Origin: Paractinoplanes tereljensis
GTDB lineage: Bacteria > Actinomycetota > Actinomycetes > Mycobacteriales > Micromonosporaceae
Length of the DNA: 64,000 bases
Direction of reading: 5' to 3'
Assembly: GCF_016862435.1 (NCBI RefSeq)
Contig: NZ_BOMY01000055.1
Span: 1 to 64,000 of the forward strand
Of this stretch, positions 59,361 through 64,000 are shown in pieces; the stretch's first letter is position 1, and every line of letters begins with the position of its first letter. The notes under the pieces were generated by a model, which worked only from the letters and a program-made list of their open reading frames with translations, did not search any database and was not told where the DNA came from. Position numbers and translations under genes: made by a program.

Positions 59361-60905
59361 ATGAGCGACATTGCGCGACAGGCGGCACGGCTGCTCGAGC
59401 AGGCACAGAGCGGGCAGGCAGCGGCAGCGCTGGCCGAGGCCGAGACGTACCTGACCGGCGGTGACGGGCCGGCCGGCATGCATTTCGTGCGGGCCCTCGC
59501 CCTGATCAATCTGGGCGATCCGCACGGCGCGGTCCCGGCCCTCGACCTGATGGCCGAGGCGGCCGTGCGGGAGAACAGCCCGGGCTGGCTCGCCTGCGCG
59601 CTCGCCACCCGGGCCTCGCACCAGCTGCGGCTGGGCGAGGGCGAAGGCGAAACCGGCGTCCTGCAGGACCTGGTCACCGCGGAGACCGCGGTGACCGGCG
59701 AGACCGACCCGGTCGCGGCGGTCAACGGGCGGGTCGCGGTGGCCATCGGCTACTTCGAGCTCCGGCTGTACGAGCTGGTCGGCGCCCACTACGACGCCGC
59801 GTACGCGATGAGCCCGGCCGACAACGGCAACCGGGCGATGTGGCTGTACAACCAGGCCGAGCTGCACCTGTTCTGGGCCCTCGAGCTCTACCAGGTCGGC
59901 CAGGTCGCGGAGGCGGAGAGCCACACCGCCGAGGCCGAGCGGTACGCGTTGCGGGCCGCCGCCGAGGCCCGCGGGCAGGACGCCGAGGCGTGGCGGGAGA
60001 CCGCCCTGCTGGCGGCGGCCTGCGCGCGGGCCGACCGGCACGACCCGGCCGGCGCCGCCGTCGACATCGAGCGCTACCTGCGGATTCTGGAAGCCCGCGG
60101 GATGAGTACCACCGCGCTGGCCTACAGCCGCCCGTTCCACGCGGTCGCGCTGCGCCGCTCGGGCCGGCCCGACGAGGCGTACGCCGTGATCGAGCACGCC
60201 GTCGCGACACTCACCCCGGACGCCGGCTGGCTGATCACTGCGGCCACCCACCGGACCAGGGCGCTGCTGCTGGCGGCACGCGGTTCGGCCGAGGCCGGGG
60301 CAACCATGGCGTACGGCGACACGCTCGCCGCCGCGATGTGGCGGCACCGGCTGCGCATGCTGCAGTCGGTCGAGGCGATGAAGTCCCTCGAACTGCTGCG
60401 GACCCAGCACGAGCAGGCGGCCCGGGCGGCGGCGCTGGACGCGCTGACCGGCATCGCGAACCGGGGCGCCTTCGACCGGGCGGTCCGGCAGGCCCAGCTG
60501 CGGCCGGCCGACAAGCTCACCGTGATGGTGGTGGACACCGACAAGTTCAAGCAGATCAACGACACGGCCGGGCACGCGGCCGGCGACGCCGCCCTGCGGG
60601 CCATCGCCGACGCGCTCGGCGCCCAGTTGCGCGAGGAGGACCTGCTGGCCCGGCTGGGCGGGGACGAGTTCGCGGTGCTGCTGCCGGGGGTCGGGCCGGC
60701 CGACGCGCTGCGGGTGGCGGCGCGCATGGTGGCGGCGGTACGGGCGATCCCGGACTGCCCGGCCACCGTGAGCATCGGGGTGGCCGGGGCGTACGCGGCC
60801 GACCTGCCGGAGGCGCTGCGCCTCGCCGACGAGGCGATGTACCGGGTGAAACGGCGCGGCGGCGACGGCGCCGGCGAATGGGCCGAGGCGGCGTACGCGG
60901 CCTGA
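59361..60905 (+). CDS. TPR-GGDEF diguanylate cyclase, cytoplasmic
   Basis: 514 residues. Residues 1-340 are helical TPR-like repeats (AMWLYNQAELHLFWALELYQ, AVALRRSGRPDEAYAVIEHA). GGDEF follows: DALTGIANRGAF, TDKFKQINDTAGH and RLGGDEF, with an inhibitory RxxD site (REED) five residues ahead. No membrane segment; the TPR part should recruit the enzyme to a partner. Second c-di-GMP synthase of the window. Confidence 0.92.
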   Translation: MSDIARQAARLLEQAQSGQAAAALAEAETYLTGGDGPAGMHFVRALALINLGDPHGAVPALDLMAEAAVRENSPGWLACALATRASHQLRLGEGEGETGVLQDLVTAETAVTGETDPVAAVNGRVAVAIGYFELRLYELVGAHYDAAYAMSPADNGNRAMWLYNQAELHLFWALELYQVGQVAEAESHTAEAERYALRAAAEARGQDAEAWRETALLAAACARADRHDPAGAAVDIERYLRILEARGMSTTALAYSRPFHAVALRRSGRPDEAYAVIEHAVATLTPDAGWLITAATHRTRALLLAARGSAEAGATMAYGDTLAAAMWRHRLRMLQSVEAMKSLELLRTQHEQAARAAALDALTGIANRGAFDRAVRQAQLRPADKLTVMVVDTDKFKQINDTAGHAAGDAALRAIADALGAQLREEDLLARLGGDEFAVLLPGVGPADALRVAARMVAAVRAIPDCPATVSIGVAGAYAADLPEALRLADEAMYRVKRRGGDGAGEWAEAAYAA

Positions 60906-60942
60906 GGCATGAAAGAACCTCGATCCGGGTAGTGCCCGGCTC

Positions 60943-61632
60943 ATGCTGGAGAAGGCGGCGTACTACGCCAAACGAATCGTGCCGTGGCTCATCGCCCTGC
61001 TGCTCGGGATGATCGCCCTCGGCCTGCTGGTCACCAAGGTGCTCAACGACGTATGGCCGTTCACCGCCGAGGACGGCATCAACCGCTATTTCGCGGCGCA
61101 CCGCACTCCACCGTGGAACCTGGTCACCGAGATCTTCAGCCTGATCGGCAGCACCCCGGTGATCATCGGGGTCACCGCGATCGCGGCGCTGATCCTGCTG
61201 AAGACCCTGCACAGCTGGTACGAGCCGCTGTTCCTGTGCGCGGCGGTCACCGCCCAGGCGCTTGTCTTCTTCTTCACCACGCTGGTCATCGATCGGCAGC
61301 GACCGCAGGTCAAGCACCTCGACAACTCGCCGCCCACGTCGAGTTTCCCGTCCGGGCACACGTCGGCCGCGTTCGCCCTGTACTGCGGGCTGGCCCTGAT
61401 CCTGGCCCGGCTGGTGCACCAGACCTGGCAGAAGTGGCTGTGCTGGGCGCTGCTGCTGATGCCGGTCGGGGTGGCGCTGTCCCGCCTCTACCGCGGCATG
61501 CACCACCCGAGCGACGTAACGGCGTCGTTCATCAACGGCGCTTTGTGCGTGACGCTGATGTCCTGGGCGATCCTCAGCTCAAGGGTGCAATCTGCAGCTT
61601 CGTTATCGACACCGGGCCGACGGTCGAGCTGA
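60943..61632 (+). CDS. PAP2-superfamily membrane phosphatase
   Basis: 229 residues with about six membrane segments. All three catalytic motifs are present: DRQRPQVK region, FPSGHTSAAF and SRLYRGMHHPSDV. Candidate roles are undecaprenyl-diphosphate recycling or phosphatidate hydrolysis. Its last 59 bp overlap the end of the convergent gene. Confidence 0.92.
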   Translation: MLEKAAYYAKRIVPWLIALLLGMIALGLLVTKVLNDVWPFTAEDGINRYFAAHRTPPWNLVTEIFSLIGSTPVIIGVTAIAALILLKTLHSWYEPLFLCAAVTAQALVFFFTTLVIDRQRPQVKHLDNSPPTSSFPSGHTSAAFALYCGLALILARLVHQTWQKWLCWALLLMPVGVALSRLYRGMHHPSDVTASFINGALCVTLMSWAILSSRVQSAASLSTPGRRSS

Positions 61633-62971
61633 TCAGCACCTGATCGACCCCGCCGTGCGACTTCGCGACGTCGGCCGGAACGGTGAGCGTGGTCGAGTCG
61701 ACCCGCTGGAAGTCGCGGAACGTGACCTCCATGAGCAGCGTGTTGGGCGTCAGCGGGGTGACCTTGAGCGCCCCGACCGGCGGGCCGTCCGACAGGAAGT
61801 CGATGAGCAACGGCACCTCGTGACACTTGGTCGGGTCATCGGGTGAGCTGGACGTCAGGAACTTGCCGGTCGGTTCCTCCACCACGGCGGCGCTGCGCGC
61901 GTTCTCACAGCCGGCCACCGCGACCGCCTTGGGGTCCCCGCTGACCAGGAAGCCCTGGTTGCGGAAGACGTCACTGGCCACCACCCCGGGCGGGGGTGTG
62001 GTCAGGTCGATCTCGCGCTCTCCCCCACCGGTGGGTGCGGTGGTGGTGGCCGCCGCCGAGGTCGGGGCTGTGCTCGCTTCCACCGGCGGCGCGACCTGCG
62101 AGGGTGCCGCCGCCGAAGTGGCCGGGGGTGCCGCGCTCTGCTGTTGTTGCGCGGCGGTGGTCGCCCCCGCCGTCGGAACCGCGGCCGTCTGGTTGACCGC
62201 GGCCGGGTCGGGCTTGTCCTTGGCCCGGTTGAGCAGGGCCGGCACCGCGATCGCCGCGGCCAGCACCACCACCGCGGCCGCGATCCCGGCGACCTTGGCG
62301 AACTTCGACGCGATCCGCGGCTGCTGCACGAACGTCGCCGTACCGCTCACCGGGGTTGCGTTGGGCAGGTCGGGGGTGGCGGCGATGGTGAGCTGGCGCT
62401 GCTTCTCCTTGTTCCACGGCAGCGGCGCCGACACGTTCAGCAACACCCGGGCGTTACTGCCCGGCGGCAGATCGAGCCAGCCCGGCTGGAAGGTAGCGGT
62501 GACCCGTCGCTCCGGGTCGGTCGCGGTCAGGTAGAGCCGCACCGGAGCGTTACCCCCGTTGGCGATCTCCAACGTGTACTGCCCGGTGCGCCCACCCGTC
62601 ACCACCTCGGGGGTGGTGCGCAGGGTGATCTGCTCGACGCTGGCCAGCTCGATCGGCACCTCGACGCAGCGTGACACGTCATGCCGGTACTTCGACCGCA
62701 CCAGCGCACCCACCACGTAGGTGCCGGCCGGCGCCGGCGGCTGCACCGGCAGGTTGACCTTGACGGTCAGCGTGCCGCTCTCGGCCGGCCGCAGCTTGGC
62801 GACCTCGGGCTCGGTGCGCACGGTCGCCCCGTCGGGCAGCCCGAGCAGCTCGACGCCGTAATGCTCCACGATGTCACTCGCGTTGCGCACGGTGACATCG
62901 AACTGGAGGTTGTCGCCGGGCGAGGCATCCGCCCGCTCCGGCGCGACATTGACACGCAGCGGCAGGGTCAC
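61574..62971 (-). CDS. Membrane-anchored protein with tandem beta-sandwich domains
   Basis: 465 residues, GTG start. Two NEW3/CARDB-like beta-sandwich domains (about 1-215; DVTVRNASDIVEHYGVELLG, YTLEIANGGNAPVRLYLTA), one membrane segment (IAAAVVVLAAAIAVPALL, about 230-250), a Thr/Ala/Gln linker, and an outer C-terminal domain with two cysteines. No signal peptide, so the N-terminal domains are likely cytoplasmic. Actinobacterial proteins of this plan are mostly uncharacterised. Confidence 0.75.
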   Translation of the reverse strand: MTLPLRVNVAPERADASPGDNLQFDVTVRNASDIVEHYGVELLGLPDGATVRTEPEVAKLRPAESGTLTVKVNLPVQPPAPAGTYVVGALVRSKYRHDVSRCVEVPIELASVEQITLRTTPEVVTGGRTGQYTLEIANGGNAPVRLYLTATDPERRVTATFQPGWLDLPPGSNARVLLNVSAPLPWNKEKQRQLTIAATPDLPNATPVSGTATFVQQPRIASKFAKVAGIAAAVVVLAAAIAVPALLNRAKDKPDPAAVNQTAAVPTAGATTAAQQQQSAAPPATSAAAPSQVAPPVEASTAPTSAAATTTAPTGGGEREIDLTTPPPGVVASDVFRNQGFLVSGDPKAVAVAGCENARSAAVVEEPTGKFLTSSSPDDPTKCHEVPLLIDFLSDGPPVGALKVTPLTPNTLLMEVTFRDFQRVDSTTLTVPADVAKSHGGVDQVLISSTVGPVSITKLQIAPLS

Positions 62972-63004
62972 GCGCTCATGCTGTCACTTCGCGACAACCA
63001 GGGG

Positions 63005-64000
63005 CTATCCAATCCCTGACACAAGATCTTCGAGGGTCGCTCGCGCTCCCTTGTGGTGCAGGCCGGCGAGCACCGAGGTGTACGCCGAGACAAAGCGCTC
63101 GCTGTCCACCAGGTCCCCGAACACCTCCCGGTTCGCGATGAATGCCAGTGGTTCGTCCTGTTGTTTCTTGGCCGCCGCCATCAATGGTTCCCGCAACCGG
63201 TCGACCACCTCGATCGGCTGTCCCTGCTCGTCGACCCCTTCGTCGTAGCGGGCCCAGGACGCCACGATCGCGGTGGACAGCACGATGTCGCCGCCGGTGT
63301 CCAGGTTGTGCCGGATCACCGGGAGCAGCCACTTCGGGATCCGGTCCGAGCTCTCCGCACACAGCCGGGCGACGGTGTCGCGTACCTGCGAGTTGGAGAA
63401 CCGGTCGATCAGCTGATGCTGGTATTCCCGCAGGTCAACACCGGGTACCGCGGCCAGCGTCGGGGTGGCCTCCCGTTCCATGTAGGCCAGCAGGAACTTG
63501 GCGAACAGCGGATCCTGCGCGACGTCGTGCACCAGCCGGTAGCCGGCCAGCCAGCCGAAGTAGCAGAGCCCCTGGTGGGAGGCGTTGAGCAGGCGCAGCT
63601 TCATCAACTCGTACGGTTCGACGTCCGGCACCACCTGCACGCCGACGTCCTCGAACGGCGGCCGGCCCGTTCCGAAGCTGTCCTCGAGCACCCACTGCGT
63701 GAACGGCTCACACACCACCGGCCAGCCGTCCTCCAGCCCGAACGTGGCGCGCACCTGGTCGCGGTCCTCGTCGGTGGTCATCGGGGTGATCCGGTCGACC
63801 ATGCTGTTCGGGAACTCCACGTGCTCGGCGACGTAACTGGCGAGGCCCGGGTCACGCAGCCGGGCGTACGCCACGAAGCTCCGCCGAGCCACCTCCCCGT
63901 TCCCCTGGATGTTGTCGCAGCTCATGATCGTGAAGGGTGTGATCTGCCGCTGCCGCCGCCGTTCGATCGCCTCGGTGATCAGCCCGAACGTGGTCTTCGG
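63005..64000 (-). CDS. Mannitol dehydrogenase-family oxidoreductase, 5' partial
   Basis: The 331 C-terminal residues; the frame runs off the right edge and the NAD-binding N-terminus is missing. Signature segments are TIMSCDNIQGNG, EFPNSMVDRITP and LRLLNASHQGLCYFGWLAGY, the last with the catalytic Lys region of the polyol-specific long-chain dehydrogenases. It oxidises mannitol or a related polyol or sugar acid. Confidence 0.92.
   Translation of the reverse strand, partial: PKTTFGLITEAIERRRQRQITPFTIMSCDNIQGNGEVARRSFVAYARLRDPGLASYVAEHVEFPNSMVDRITPMTTDEDRDQVRATFGLEDGWPVVCEPFTQWVLEDSFGTGRPPFEDVGVQVVPDVEPYELMKLRLLNASHQGLCYFGWLAGYRLVHDVAQDPLFAKFLLAYMEREATPTLAAVPGVDLREYQHQLIDRFSNSQVRDTVARLCAESSDRIPKWLLPVIRHNLDTGGDIVLSTAIVASWARYDEGVDEQGQPIEVVDRLREPLMAAAKKQQDEPLAFIANREVFGDLVDSERFVSAYTSVLAGLHHKGARATLEDLVSGIG

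Overview
High-GC actinobacterial chromosome, most like Actinoplanes or another Micromonosporaceae. This is inferred from strong GC bias at third codon positions, frequent GTG starts, ATGA-overlapping operons, secreted CAP, L,D-transpeptidase and AA10 proteins, and a chemosensory operon. No rRNA, tRNA, CRISPR array, transposase or phage gene was seen. Both edges cut genes: an HtrA-type protease on the left and a mannitol dehydrogenase-family enzyme on the right.

Layout. 1-11 kb: S1C protease, STAS protein, a gene-free block of 61-bp degenerate tandem repeats, a secreted metzincin-type protease, a ROK protein, the DUF1800/DUF1501 pair, a DUF2252 protein, a flavin-type oxidase, a pirin and a small membrane protein. 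11.7-18.6 kb: one 2,295-residue, mostly disordered protein with several tandem repeats and a helical, TPR-like C-terminus. 18.6-24.3 kb: diguanylate cyclase, EamA exporter, acyltransferase-3, CAP protein, L,D-transpeptidase and a 57-residue gene containing a TTA codon. 24.4-27.6 kb: MacA/MacB-like exporter operon. 27.6-36.5 kb: compact chemosensory operon (CheW, CheR, CheW, MCP, hybrid CheA, CheB, three-receiver histidine kinase) with no separate CheY, CheC or CheD and no flagellar gene in view.

36.5-43.1 kb: an AT-rich intergenic island, then a polysaccharide-type cassette: GT2, a candidate small ORF with an unusual start, a 1,161-residue membrane protein fused to an SGNH domain, a small membrane protein and a clan GH-A glycosidase. 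43.5-50.2 kb (minus strand): ankyrin protein, PGRP-type amidase and an FtsX/ATPase ABC transporter. Divergent from the transporter is a histidine kinase/response regulator pair whose junction holds an 18-bp perfect inverted repeat and a 27-codon ORF coupled at both ends. 52.2-64 kb: a deacetylase fused to a processive GT2 (poly-GlcNAc or chitosan-like logic), a GH18-like lipoprotein, small membrane protein, GNAT, FBP-domain protein, AA10 monooxygenase with CBM, a degenerate DUF305-like lipoprotein, PI-PLC-like protein, TPR-GGDEF diguanylate cyclase, PAP2 phosphatase, an anchored beta-sandwich protein and the dehydrogenase.

Common themes are cell-envelope and extracellular polysaccharide work (making, modifying, cutting) and signalling (two diguanylate cyclases with I-sites, one chemosensory array, two kinase systems). 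The best candidates for undescribed biology are the deacetylase-synthase locus, the kinase/regulator hairpin junction, the chemosensory operon with its pseudo-receiver, and the giant repeat protein.
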